Of a stretch of 64,000 bases of DNA, positions 43,126-51,968 are shown piece by piece (the stretch's first letter is position 1; every line of letters starts with the position of its first letter). The DNA comes from Occallatibacter riparius (GTDB lineage Bacteria > Acidobacteriota > Terriglobia > Terriglobales > Acidobacteriaceae): positions 310,001 through 374,000 of the forward strand of contig NZ_CP093313.1 in the NCBI RefSeq assembly GCF_025264625.1. The letters are read 5' to 3'. A model generated the notes under the pieces. It was not told the DNA's origin. It saw only the letters and a list, made by a program, of their open reading frames with translations, and did no database searches. The position numbers were made by a program, and so were the translations under genes.

Positions 43126-44674
43126 GAAAAGCACAGACGCCGAAGACGACGATGGCCCACAAGACGGTGGCACGGGAGAGATGGAGCCGCACGCGCACCC
43201 TGGAGTGGTGCTCAGTGTGCTCCGTCTTCCTCAAGGCAGCGATCGACCACACGCCCAGGACGCTCAACGAAAAGCTCGCGATGGCGCAATAGAAGTTGGC
43301 GCTCATCTGGCTGCCGTAGTGAAGCACGCCTGTGCGCACGAGCGCCTGGTGCAGGAGCGCAGCCGCCACTCCGATGAGGAAGCCGCCGAATGAGCCTGCT
43401 GCGGCGAGTTCCGGTGCGAGCGCGGCGATTGCGACGAGGGCGAACAACGGTGCGTTGAATGTGGAGAGAATGAGCTGGATGTACTCCATGAGGCTGAGGT
43501 AATGGAGCGCCAGATAAGCTGAGCCGATGGAGAGCGCGATGGCCGCGAGATTACAGAGCCGGCTTGCCGCGACGTAGTGTGCATCAGGCAGCGAGGGGCG
43601 AATCCAGTGTTGATAGATTCCCTGCACGCACGCAGAGGTGAAGCCGGCGACATTGTTAGCGAAGGTGGAGACGAGGCTGGCGGTGAGGCCGAGGAATCCG
43701 AGAGCGAGCCACGCGGGACTGTAATAGTGCTGCATGAGAAGGGGCAGCGTTGCGTTGTAGTTTGCGTTTGCGCGCTGCGCGAGAACGAGAGGAGCGGCTA
43801 CGCCCGGAAGCACGATGAAGAATGCGAAGACCGTTTTGGCAGCGGCGACGGTGAGCGGGATCCGGGCCACGCGATCCTTATCGCGCACCGCGAGCGCGCG
43901 CTGCATCTGGACGAAGTCGGTGCTCCAGTAGCCGAAGCTCAATACGAAGCCGAGACCGACGATGAGACCGAGGCGATCCATGACCGCGTGCGGCGAGACG
44001 ATGGGGAGGGACTGCCATGCATGCATCCTGTTAGCCGGGACGCTGGCGAGGAACTTTCCGAAGCCGCCGAAGTCGCGCATGACGAAGAACAGAAGCGGAA
44101 CTACGGCTGCAAGGACGACGGCAAAGTGAATCAACTCTCCGTAGATGGTTGCGCGAAAGCCGCCCAGCGCCGTGTAGAAAGAGACGACCACGATTGTGAG
44201 CAAGACGGCCTTCAGGAAGCTCCAGCCGAGCCACGTGGCGATGGCCTGCGCTGCCGCGCAGAGACAGACGCCGGACAGCAGCAACATCATCAGCGCCATG
44301 GATACGGTGACCACGAGGCGCGTGCGTGCGCCGCAGTAGCTGCCGATGAAGTCGAGCACGGTGGGGTAGTGGCCGCGAGCGTAAGCAGGAATGAGCCAGA
44401 AGCCGAGCACGATGAGCGCGGGAACCGCGCCGATCCAATAGAAGTGGCACGCCAGCATGCCATATTGCGCGCCAAGCGCCATCATCGCGATCACGTCAAG
44501 CGAACCGCAGTTGGATGCGATGCAGGCAGTGGCGCAGAGCCAGAATGGGAGGGATCCTGTGGCGTTGAGGAATTGGTTCGAGTCGTGCTTCTTGCGGCCG
44601 GCGAGGATGCCCACGACAAGAAGGCCGACGATGTAAAGCACTGCCAGAACAGCTTGAAGAGGATACCAGTGCAT
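43106..44674 (-). CDS. Sodium:solute symporter (SSS family)
   Basis: A 522-residue inner-membrane symporter with about 13-14 transmembrane helices. It starts MHWYPLQAVLAVLYIVGLLVVGILAGRKKHDSNQFLNATGSLPFW; the RKK...F.......PFW pattern and the later GLGFVLSFGYWSTDFVQMQRALAVRDK block are SSS hallmarks, as is GLTASLVSTFANNVAGFTS. The substrate is probably a sugar, given the GH35 gene 142 bp upstream on the same strand and the LacI gene downstream. It is likely co-transcribed with the GH35 gene. The C-terminus overlaps lacI by 20 bp in convergent orientation. Confidence 0.92.
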   Translation of the reverse strand: MHWYPLQAVLAVLYIVGLLVVGILAGRKKHDSNQFLNATGSLPFWLCATACIASNCGSLDVIAMMALGAQYGMLACHFYWIGAVPALIVLGFWLIPAYARGHYPTVLDFIGSYCGARTRLVVTVSMALMMLLLSGVCLCAAAQAIATWLGWSFLKAVLLTIVVVSFYTALGGFRATIYGELIHFAVVLAAVVPLLFFVMRDFGGFGKFLASVPANRMHAWQSLPIVSPHAVMDRLGLIVGLGFVLSFGYWSTDFVQMQRALAVRDKDRVARIPLTVAAAKTVFAFFIVLPGVAAPLVLAQRANANYNATLPLLMQHYYSPAWLALGFLGLTASLVSTFANNVAGFTSACVQGIYQHWIRPSLPDAHYVAASRLCNLAAIALSIGSAYLALHYLSLMEYIQLILSTFNAPLFALVAIAALAPELAAAGSFGGFLIGVAAALLHQALVRTGVLHYGSQMSANFYCAIASFSLSVLGVWSIAALRKTEHTEHHSRVRVRLHLSRATVLWAIVVFGVCAFLNGLVW

Positions 44675-44816
44675 AGGAGAAGATGGCGGTCCTCAGGCAG
44701 CTGCGTGAACACAGGCGCAGGGAAGCGTGTGCTCATTATAGTGAGGCGCGGGTGGTGCGGTCTGCGAGACGACGGTGTTCATGCCGCCGCCTCTGTATGG
44801 GGCTTTGCCATGCGGA

Positions 44817-46430
44817 TCAGAACTTGCCCATCTTGACACGCACCACTTCGGGCGCGCTGTGGAAGCACAGGCCGCGATCGGTTTCGTCGCCGTTCCAGCG
44901 GCGGAGAGGTTTCCAGACGCCGTTCTCGTATGTGCCCTGCTCGGCAGAGATGATCTGGCTGCGAATCCACGGCTGCTTGCCGGGAATATGGAAGCTGACG
45001 CTTGCGTCGATGCCTGTAACGAGGAATTCGTCGGGGCCGATCTGCGCGACGAGTGCGGCTGCGTGCGCGTCTTTCGTGCCGGGAGCTCTGCGGCCGTCGG
45101 GCTGGGGAAAGCCGAATGCTACGGTGGCCTGCCAATCGCCGAGGTTGATCTCAGAGGAGGTTTGTCCGGGCTCTTCGACAGCGGTCTTGAGCTTGCCTTC
45201 GAATTCCGCCTGGGCAATTTCGCGGTCCATGGGCCCGATGAGCGCGAAGTTCATTGCATGCGCTTTCCAGGGCTCGTCGCCGAGGATGTTCCATCCGCTC
45301 TCGTCGACGCCGAAGGGCGCGAAGCCTAATGCGCCTTCTCCGAGTGCGTAGAAGAAGTATTTTCCAAAGCTGTCACCGCGGCCTGTTTCCGGTATCCACA
45401 AAGGATTGTCGGGGCGATGGTAGGCGTTCATCGTGTCGCGATAGAACTGCGAATCGTCTGAGTAGATGTCGGGGCCAATCATGTCGATGGCGGGTGCGAG
45501 AGCGCGCCACATTCCGACCAGCTTTTGCACGGCGCCGCCGCTTGGGTAGCCGATGCCGGGCGTGTCGATCTGTCTTTGCGGCAATTCCGCCGCAGGATAC
45601 GTGAGCCACACGTTGATGTAACAGGGGATTGCGAATTCAGCCTTGCCGGCGGCGACGATCTCGTTGATGTACTTGGCCTGGTGATAGGCCTGGAAGGTTT
45701 CGTCGGCCTCGCCGGCGAAGACCTGGCGCCAGGTTCCAGGGCTCTTGCGAACGATCGCAAGGAGATCCTGGGGCACAGGGCCGTCGAATTCACGATGGGC
45801 GACGGGGGAGTTGTCGCGGATGCTGCCGACGTTGCCCGATTCGTTTTCCACCTGAACAACGATGATGGTGTGCCGATCGCCGTCGACTTGCTTGAGGTGA
45901 CGCATGAGGGCGACGAATGCTTTCTTGTCGGCCTCGAGCGTGTTCCGCGAAAGAGGCGAGAGGACATCGATGGGCTCGCCGTCAGGGCGAATGACGCGCG
46001 GGAAGCGCGTGGTGTCAGTCTTCACCCAGTCGGGAACGTAGTGCATGTTGCCGTTCTTCCACGTGCCGAACCAGAGCAGCACCATACGCAGGTTGTGAGC
46101 GCGGGCTCCGTCGATGAGCTGATCGACGTTCGAGTAATCGAAGTGGCCCTCCTGGGCTTCGAACTGCTCCCAGTAGACAGGCGCCTCGACGGTGTTGGCG
46201 TGGAGAGCGGCTATGGCTTTCCAGACTTGCGGCAGTTCGGAGGGCCAGGCGCTGGAGTTGTGGATCTGGCCTCCCAATGCCAGGTAGGGGCGGCCATCGA
46301 CGAGCAGGGCGTAGCGGCCGTCCTTCTGGACGACCTTGGGGGCATCTTCCGCGAACAGCGGCAAGGACAAGACAAACAGAGCAAGGAGGAGCAGGGTTGC
46401 CCGCAAGGGGTTGCGAGAGGTGGTGTTCAT
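44817..46430 (-). CDS. Secreted GH35-like beta-galactosidase with DUF5597-type C-terminus
   Basis: A 537-residue exported retaining glycosidase. The start at 46430 (MNTTSRNPLRATLLLLALFVLSLPLFA) is backed by GGGAGGA and a signal peptide; the ORF from 46742 is not. The (beta/alpha)8 domain has GGQIHNSSAWPSELPQVW, the acid/base Glu197 in VQVENESGN, and the nucleophile Glu348 in WIPETGRG, the clan GH-A pairing. The C-terminal part (about 390-537) fits the DUF5597 domain of GH35 enzymes, some of which act on xyloglucan; the substrate here is inference. Operator O2 lies 20 bp upstream of the ATG. The symporter gene follows on the same strand. Confidence 0.92.
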   Translation of the reverse strand: MNTTSRNPLRATLLLLALFVLSLPLFAEDAPKVVQKDGRYALLVDGRPYLALGGQIHNSSAWPSELPQVWKAIAALHANTVEAPVYWEQFEAQEGHFDYSNVDQLIDGARAHNLRMVLLWFGTWKNGNMHYVPDWVKTDTTRFPRVIRPDGEPIDVLSPLSRNTLEADKKAFVALMRHLKQVDGDRHTIIVVQVENESGNVGSIRDNSPVAHREFDGPVPQDLLAIVRKSPGTWRQVFAGEADETFQAYHQAKYINEIVAAGKAEFAIPCYINVWLTYPAAELPQRQIDTPGIGYPSGGAVQKLVGMWRALAPAIDMIGPDIYSDDSQFYRDTMNAYHRPDNPLWIPETGRGDSFGKYFFYALGEGALGFAPFGVDESGWNILGDEPWKAHAMNFALIGPMDREIAQAEFEGKLKTAVEEPGQTSSEINLGDWQATVAFGFPQPDGRRAPGTKDAHAAALVAQIGPDEFLVTGIDASVSFHIPGKQPWIRSQIISAEQGTYENGVWKPLRRWNGDETDRGLCFHSAPEVVRVKMGKF

Positions 46431-46450
46431 GAATGGATCCTCCCGAAAAA

Positions 46451-46464
46451 TGTAATCGTATACA
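46451..46464. promoter_or_regulatory. LacI-type operator O2
   Basis: TGTAATCGTATACA, identical (in reverse complement) to the core of O1 at 41910-41923. It lies 20 bp upstream of the GH35 start codon, where bound repressor would block transcription. Confidence 0.75.
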
Positions 46465-46732
46465 TCAAAAATCCGCAAGAGGTGACTTCCCTTCCCCTGC
46501 TTTTTGAGAGGCATCCGGTTCAGCGCAGGTGCTGATTGCAACCATGCCACTGGGCGAGTGGTGCGGCAGAGGACCCAGGCTCCGCCCGGCCGATTGAAGC
46601 GCATGGCGCCAGTCCGAGACTCCCGGTCTGATTTCCCTTCTTCGCAATGGCGCATCGGAACAGAGTGAGTTCGCCGCTTTTGAAAGACGGAAAACAGCGC
46701 CTCGATAGAAGCGAACCTGAAGGAGGCTAGCC

Positions 46733-47695
46733 ATTTCCCCATCGGCGCGATCCAGTGGCAGCAAGAAGGTCGTATACGCAGGGATTTTTGCGAATACGGC
46801 TATCGCATGCGTCAAGTACCTGGCTGCTCTCAGCACCGGCAGTTCCGCGATGATGGCGGAGGCGATCCACTCGAGTGTGGATATTGGGAACGAGATTCTG
46901 CTGCTGATTGGGATGCGGCGAAGCGGCAAGCCAGCTGATCCACTTCACCCTTACGGATATGGGAAGACGCTCTATTTCTACTCGCTCCTGGTGGCCATTT
47001 ACATTTTCGCCCTCGGAAGCGGACTGACCATTTACAGAGGTATTTCGCGGATCCTCAACCCGTCGATTCCGGAGAATGTTGGATGGAGTTACGGCGTTCT
47101 GGTAGCTTCTGCCGCGTTCGAGTTCTACTCATGGCGGATTTCTTATCGAGAATTGAAAAAGCGCAAAGACCCTGATGAAGGCGTGTTTGACGAGGTGATT
47201 GGCAGCAAGGATCCTACGGTGTTCACGGTTTTCCTGGAAGACTCAGCGGGGATGATCGGCACCGTGATTGCGTTTCTGGGAATACTTTTGGGTGCGATCT
47301 TCCGGAATCCGTATCTCGATCCTGCGGCGTCGATACTGATTGGGCTGCTGCTGGCCGGTGTTGCGCTTCTGCTGGCGAGAGAGACCGGGGCGTTGCTGAT
47401 TGGAGAACGTACCAATCGCGCTCGCATACGGACGATTGAGAGCATCATCTCTGATGATTCGGCGGTCGAGCAGATTGGAGAGCTGCTCACGATGCAACTG
47501 GGACCGGGGCAGGCGTTGCTTACGGCGCGCGTCACGTTCAAGCGCTCGTTAAGCGTGCAGCAAGTGGAAGGCAGCATCGCGCGATTGAAGAACCAGATAC
47601 GCAAAGAGGAGCCGGCCATGGAGAGAATCTACATCGAGCCGGATTCGTTAGGTAGCCAAGAAAACGAGCATCCTCACTCCGGCACGGACGGCTAG
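46733..47695 (+). CDS. Cation diffusion facilitator with probable ATT start
   Basis: A 320-residue inner-membrane divalent metal exporter. The reading frame has an in-frame TGA at 46718, then AAGGAGG (46720-46726), 6 nt, then ATT at 46733, and no ATG, GTG or TTG until ATG at 46850. Starting at 46850 would delete TM1 (KKVVYAGIFANTAIACVKYLAALSTGSSAM) and leave no ribosome-binding site. Starting at ATT gives a full CDF. The metal site of TM2 is visible (AEAIHSSVDIGN, HxxxD), as is the paired site in TM5 (FLEDSAGMIGTVIAF). The cytoplasmic C-terminal domain ends with a His-containing tail (ENEHPHSGTDG). Metal specificity is unknown. It is convergent with the amine oxidase. Confidence 0.85.
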   Translation: MSPSARSSGSKKVVYAGIFANTAIACVKYLAALSTGSSAMMAEAIHSSVDIGNEILLLIGMRRSGKPADPLHPYGYGKTLYFYSLLVAIYIFALGSGLTIYRGISRILNPSIPENVGWSYGVLVASAAFEFYSWRISYRELKKRKDPDEGVFDEVIGSKDPTVFTVFLEDSAGMIGTVIAFLGILLGAIFRNPYLDPAASILIGLLLAGVALLLARETGALLIGERTNRARIRTIESIISDDSAVEQIGELLTMQLGPGQALLTARVTFKRSLSVQQVEGSIARLKNQIRKEEPAMERIYIEPDSLGSQENEHPHSGTDG

Positions 47696-47706
47696 CAGAA
47701 TCTGAG

Positions 47707-49005
47707 TTACGCGTTCAGAATCTGGGAGGCCGCGCGGAGTCCGCTGCGAAGCGCTCCATGAACGGTTCCCCAATTTCCGCTGGTGTCTGTATGTTCGCCG
47801 GCGAAATAGAGGGTGTGATCAACGGGCTCCGTCATCATCTTTGAAGCATCCGCGGCGTCCACCGGGGCATAGCTATAAGCGCCCATAGTGAATGGATCGC
47901 GCTGCCAGTCATGCATCCAGGAGCGCACAAACAGTTGCTGAAGGTCTTGCTCTCTGCGGGCAAAGATGCGGGATAACTGGCTTAGCAGATGCTGCTCGAG
48001 CTCATGTTGGGTCTGCGGCAGTGACCGAACGCGAGGACCACCGGTCCAGGCAGTCAACCGGGGATGCTGATCTGGAAATGGCGTCCACCACGCGTTGGGC
48101 GCGTTGCCGGTGCTGAAGAGGAAGCTCAATTGACTCAGTTGACCTTGCAGATCGCCTCTGCTGCTGATCCAGAACGGCTCGCGGAATTCGAGTATGGTGC
48201 GTTCAACAATTCCCATTCTCATTTGCGCGGCAGCCTCCAGGGTTTTGTGAGGACGCGGTGTGAAGACTACCGCTCCAGCCAGCAGGACTCCGAGGGGGAG
48301 AGTGATGACCGCGCGTGAGGCGCGGATCTCCTGGCGACGGCCGTCGTTTTCGAAGCTAATCAGCACTGATCCCGGCTGCCACTCGATGGAGGTCGCGCGG
48401 GCGTTGAGGATGAGTTCGCCTCCATCGCGGATCATCGCCTGCGATACAAACTGAGGAACCTGGTGATATCCGCCGACGACGTGGAAGAGACGATCGGCTT
48501 CCATTGCGTCTTCAGCCGCTTGCTGGGCGCCGAGAGACTTCACGCCGATGTCTCGATGATCGGCAGCGTTGAAGCCTTCTACATAGTCGATGAGCCTGCG
48601 TCTGGCTGGTTCAGGTACGGAGGCGCGATCGAGATATTCCTTGAAGGAGCAATCGTCACCTTTCCAGTTTTTCAGCGCTTCTATCCAATCAAATTCGCGT
48701 TCGAGCGATTCTTCACAAGGAGCCAGCGTTTGATTGTTCCAGCAGAGCTGAGAGCCGTGCAGTTCCTCCGTGCGGAGGCCGGCGTCTCGCAGAAGGCCAC
48801 GTAACTCGGGCGGATTGCCATGGACGAATTCGGCACCTAACTCGACGGCCTCAGGTCCGGGATTGACGGTGAAGACGCGGCCGCCTATCCTGCCGCGCGC
48901 TTCGATGACGGTGACACGGCGTCCCGCTTGGGCGAGGACGCCGGCGGCGGCGAGGCCTGCGACACCGGCGCCGATCATCACGATGTCCGTTTCGATCCGA
49001 GCCAT
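47707..49005 (-). CDS. Flavin-containing amine oxidase family protein
   Basis: A 432-residue FAD-dependent oxidase or dehydrogenase. The N-terminal dinucleotide fold is complete (IVMIGAGVAGLAAAGVLAQAGRRVTVIEARGRIGGRVFT), followed by ELGAEFVHG, and the C-terminal FAD-contacting motif is LYFAGEHTDTSGNWGTVHGALRSGLRAA. This is the layout of the monoamine oxidase/polyamine oxidase superfamily. There is no signal peptide. The substrate (an amine or another reduced compound) cannot be deduced. It lies 148 bp downstream of fdhD on the same strand; any link to the formate dehydrogenase operon is weak. Confidence 0.9.
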   Translation of the reverse strand: MARIETDIVMIGAGVAGLAAAGVLAQAGRRVTVIEARGRIGGRVFTVNPGPEAVELGAEFVHGNPPELRGLLRDAGLRTEELHGSQLCWNNQTLAPCEESLEREFDWIEALKNWKGDDCSFKEYLDRASVPEPARRRLIDYVEGFNAADHRDIGVKSLGAQQAAEDAMEADRLFHVVGGYHQVPQFVSQAMIRDGGELILNARATSIEWQPGSVLISFENDGRRQEIRASRAVITLPLGVLLAGAVVFTPRPHKTLEAAAQMRMGIVERTILEFREPFWISSRGDLQGQLSQLSFLFSTGNAPNAWWTPFPDQHPRLTAWTGGPRVRSLPQTQHELEQHLLSQLSRIFARREQDLQQLFVRSWMHDWQRDPFTMGAYSYAPVDAADASKMMTEPVDHTLYFAGEHTDTSGNWGTVHGALRSGLRAASQILNA

Positions 49006-49153
49006 ATGAGGATCAGATGCGCGCTACTTAGCCTTTGGTTCGGTGATGCGGCTATGCGATCCCCACGATAGCAGCCGCGTTGCTCACGTTTGAGCGGGAC
49101 AACGAAGAAGCGCGAATGTAACGAAGGAGAATTTACGAGGCCGTAGTTTCGCG

Positions 49154-49999
49154 TTAGGAGGCTTTTGCGTAGTCCCCGGACTGAGGCAGACAACGGTGGC
49201 TTGCCGAATAGATCACGAATCGCTCACCGCGGAGAAATCCGATCAGCGTCAGTCCGAACTCACGGGCAAGTTTGACTGCGAGACTGGAAGGCGCGGACAC
49301 GGAGGCAATCACTGGAATGCCGACGGCGAGCGCCTTCTGGATAATTTCAAAGCCACCTCTGCCGCTCACGAGCAGGACATTATCACTGAGTGGCACGCGG
49401 TTTTGCAGGAGCGCCCAACCGGCGATCTTGTCCACCGCATTGTGTCGACCGACGTCTTCTCGCAGGACGACGAGGTCGCCTTGCTTGTCGAAGAGTGCGG
49501 CAGCGTGAAGGCCGCCGGTCCGATCGAACAGGGCTTGTTGTGCGCGCAATGCCTCAGGCATTTTGCATAACACTTCAGGGGAGATGCGGAAACTTTGATT
49601 GGGGGAGCGCAGCCCTCTGCGGCGGACGGTTTCGATGGTGGCTTTGCCACAGATGCCGCAACTCGAGGTTGCGAAGAAGTTGCGCTGGAGTGTGGTCGAG
49701 TCGAAATCAGCGTTCGCCAAGCGAACTTCCACGATATTCCGCTTTGTTGTTGTCTTGGTAGTAAGGTGGTCCACTTGCTCGATCTGTTCGCATGAATCGA
49801 TGATGCCCTCGGTGAAAAGGAAGCCCAGAGCTAATTCGCGATCGTGCCCGGGGGTGCGCATGGTTACGCTCACGGGAACGCCGTTGACGCGGATTTCGAG
49901 CGGTTCTTCGGCGACCAAAGAATCCTGGACGGAACTGACTGCGCCGCTGCTCCATTCGGTGACCTGTGTCAATTCGAGGCTCTGCGGGGGTGGTCGCAT
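49154..49999 (-). CDS. fdhD: FdhD, formate dehydrogenase sulfurtransferase
   Basis: A 281-residue protein that transfers sulfur from a cysteine desulfurase to the bis-MGD cofactor of formate dehydrogenase; without it the enzyme is inactive. Family motifs are NGVPVSVTMRTPGHDRELALGFLFTEGII, the catalytic SSCGICGKATIE with the Cys pair that carries sulfur, REDVGRHNAVDK, SGRGGFEIIQKALAVGIPVIASVSAPSSLAV, and the C-terminal LIGFLRGERFVIYS. It is the last gene of the formate dehydrogenase operon, 15 bp after the NrfD subunit, on the same strand. Confidence 0.95.
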   Translation of the reverse strand: MRPPPQSLELTQVTEWSSGAVSSVQDSLVAEEPLEIRVNGVPVSVTMRTPGHDRELALGFLFTEGIIDSCEQIEQVDHLTTKTTTKRNIVEVRLANADFDSTTLQRNFFATSSCGICGKATIETVRRRGLRSPNQSFRISPEVLCKMPEALRAQQALFDRTGGLHAAALFDKQGDLVVLREDVGRHNAVDKIAGWALLQNRVPLSDNVLLVSGRGGFEIIQKALAVGIPVIASVSAPSSLAVKLAREFGLTLIGFLRGERFVIYSASHRCLPQSGDYAKAS

Positions 50000-50014
50000 A
50001 ACAGTGGCGCTATT

Positions 50015-51136
50015 TTACGCGGATTCTCCTGAAATGAGCGTTGTGGGCGCGCTAGAGATAAATGAATCGCTGGATTGCTGCTCGCCTGCGTCTGAGCGCG
50101 GTCCCCAGAACGGTCTTCCGGTTGACGATGGTGCGTTTCGATTGGCGAGTTCGGCATCCATTGCTGACTCCTGGCCCGCGTTTGTGATCGCCCATTTGAG
50201 AGCCAGACCGCCGGCGATGGTCATCAACGGTGCGAAGACGGAGCGGAGGACGGAGGAGCGGCTTCTGCGCAGAACTGCGGGTGCTACGATGCCGAGACCG
50301 ATGGCGCCCAGCACGAACAGAGCAGACTGACTGCCGGTTGTAAAGGGGCGAGTTGCCGGACCAGCGCTGGCGGCGTAGGCGATGAGGGAGGCAGCTTCGG
50401 CTGCGGCCGAAATGTCCTCGAACCGCGCGAGTTGCCGATCCAGTTCGTGGTCATTTGAATTGCCGCTCGCCAGAGCGAGTGCCGCGGCGCCAGTGCTCAT
50501 AGAGCTTGCGGCGAAGAGTGGGCCGAGGAAGTTGGTGTGCGACCAAACTGGATTAGCGGTAGTTTCCAGCAACACTCCGGGATAGCTGATCATGGTGAGC
50601 GCAAAGGGAAGGCCGAGTGCGGAGACGACGCGTGCGGGAAGTAGACGCTGCAGCAGATGCAGGAGAACCCGGCCGAACGGCAGGCGTGCCGCAGGAATCA
50701 TGAACACCGCGAGCAGCGTTGCGAATAAACCATCGCCGGAGAGCGCCCATGCCCCATGATTCATGGGCGAGGTTTTCTTGAAAATGCGAAGCATGTGGTG
50801 GAAGCGCTCAGGGCGACCGAGATCGGCGATGAGCAGAGGAGGGCAAGCCAGCATGGTGGCGAAGGCGATGAGGCGTCCGCGGCGAACGAGTTTGGCATAG
50901 CGTTCGTTGCCGGTGAGATCGGCAATCGCCGATAGGGTGTAGGCGCCGGCACTGATGCCTTCGAAGAAGAAGTAGAGCGCGATCTCCCAGCGCCAGAAAG
51001 GGCGTTTAAGAATCGGAAGGCCGTAGTAACCGGGTTCGCCGACGCGCTCTGGAGTGGCGCTGCGCTGGATGTCGTAAGCGGGCGTGAGCTGGCTGAAGAC
51101 GTCGCGCGGATCGTTAATTTCCTGGAGCTCAGCCAC
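50015..51136 (-). CDS. NrfD/PsrC-type membrane subunit of formate dehydrogenase
   Basis: The membrane anchor and quinone-reactive subunit, 373 residues. The start is set at GTG (51136), because GGAGG sits just before it and the codon overlaps the Fe/S gene's TGA (GTGGCTGA); the ATG at 51193 would overlap the upstream gene by 65 bp. After a cytoplasmic lead (EINDPRDVFSQLTPAYDIQRS), eight or more helices begin at PFWRWEIALYFFFEGISAGAYTLSAIADL, a family hallmark, and include LIADLGRPERFHHMLR, also typical. The C-terminal 50 residues are polar. It presumably passes electrons from the Fe/S subunit to the quinone pool. Confidence 0.9.
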   Translation of the reverse strand: MAELQEINDPRDVFSQLTPAYDIQRSATPERVGEPGYYGLPILKRPFWRWEIALYFFFEGISAGAYTLSAIADLTGNERYAKLVRRGRLIAFATMLACPPLLIADLGRPERFHHMLRIFKKTSPMNHGAWALSGDGLFATLLAVFMIPAARLPFGRVLLHLLQRLLPARVVSALGLPFALTMISYPGVLLETTANPVWSHTNFLGPLFAASSMSTGAAALALASGNSNDHELDRQLARFEDISAAAEAASLIAYAASAGPATRPFTTGSQSALFVLGAIGLGIVAPAVLRRSRSSVLRSVFAPLMTIAGGLALKWAITNAGQESAMDAELANRNAPSSTGRPFWGPRSDAGEQQSSDSFISSAPTTLISGESA

Positions 51137-51968
51137 GACTTCCTCCAGCGAAGAGCAACGCGGAAACTGCCGTGAGGGCGATGGCTGCGGCAAAGCTGAA
51201 GATGTAGTTCTTCTTGAGATGAGCCGCCGGTCGGCGCGGGCGCTCAGGGAGGTTGTAGACGAAGGAATTGTCTTTCAGCAGGAAGAATGAGTTCAGCGCG
51301 CTGTATTCACCGGATGCTTCAGCACCGTAGAGGTACGCATCGGTCTCGCCGCGCGCGTGGAGTTCCTCAACACGCTTGCGAGCGATTTCGCGGAGGTCTT
51401 TGACCTTGCCGAACTTGATGGATTCGGTAGGACACGACTTTGCACAGGCCGGTGTGAGGCCGTCCTTCTGGCGGTCATAGCAGAGGGTGCACTTGTGGGC
51501 TCGGCCATCGGATTTGTTGCGCGCGATCACGCCGAAGGGGCACGCAACGACGCAATTCGCGCAGCCGTTGCAGACATCCTGCTGGACGTAGACGTTGGCG
51601 AATTCGTTGTAGAGAAGCGCGCCTGTGGGGCAGGCTTCAACGCACGGAGCCGCCTGGCAGTGCTTGCAGACGTCGCTCATCATTAGCCAACGATTGATTT
51701 GTTCGATGGGATCATATTGCTCGACGAACGCCACGTGGCGCCAGGTTGTATCGGACAGCGCCACTGTGTTGTCGTAGCTGTTGCCGGTCCAGTTGAAGCC
51801 GTCGGCGGGAAGCTGGTTCCACTGTTTACAAGCGACCTCGCAGGCCTTGCAACCGATGCAGAGCGTCGTGTCGGTAAAGAATCCCGTCTCTTCTTCATCG
51901 GCAGGCGGCTCGGGGCGAATCCAGGTGTCGCGCAGGTCGGCGGCGATTTGTGCCAGCGACTCGTTCAT
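51129..51968 (-). CDS. Formate dehydrogenase iron-sulfur subunit
   Basis: A 279-residue electron-transfer subunit with four [4Fe-4S] clusters. The Cys groups are CIGCKACEVACKQWN, CKHCQAAPCVEACP, CNGCANCVVACPFG, and CTLCYDR with CAKSCP. A C-terminal hydrophobic helix (YIFSFAAAIALTAVSALLFAGG) anchors it in the membrane, as in FdnH. ATG overlaps the catalytic-subunit stop by 4 bp (ATGA). It carries electrons from the molybdenum or tungsten centre to the NrfD-type subunit. Confidence 0.95.
   Translation of the reverse strand: MNESLAQIAADLRDTWIRPEPPADEEETGFFTDTTLCIGCKACEVACKQWNQLPADGFNWTGNSYDNTVALSDTTWRHVAFVEQYDPIEQINRWLMMSDVCKHCQAAPCVEACPTGALLYNEFANVYVQQDVCNGCANCVVACPFGVIARNKSDGRAHKCTLCYDRQKDGLTPACAKSCPTESIKFGKVKDLREIARKRVEELHARGETDAYLYGAEASGEYSALNSFFLLKDNSFVYNLPERPRRPAAHLKKNYIFSFAAAIALTAVSALLFAGGSRG

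Noticed and set aside
44817-46742. GH35 gene start at 46742
   Set aside because: The extra 104 residues run through the operator region and lack a ribosome-binding site; the start at 46430 has GGGAGGA and a signal peptide.
50015-51193. NrfD subunit start at ATG 51193
   Set aside because: It would overlap the Fe/S gene by 65 bp; GTG at 51136 has GGAGG and the usual short overlap.
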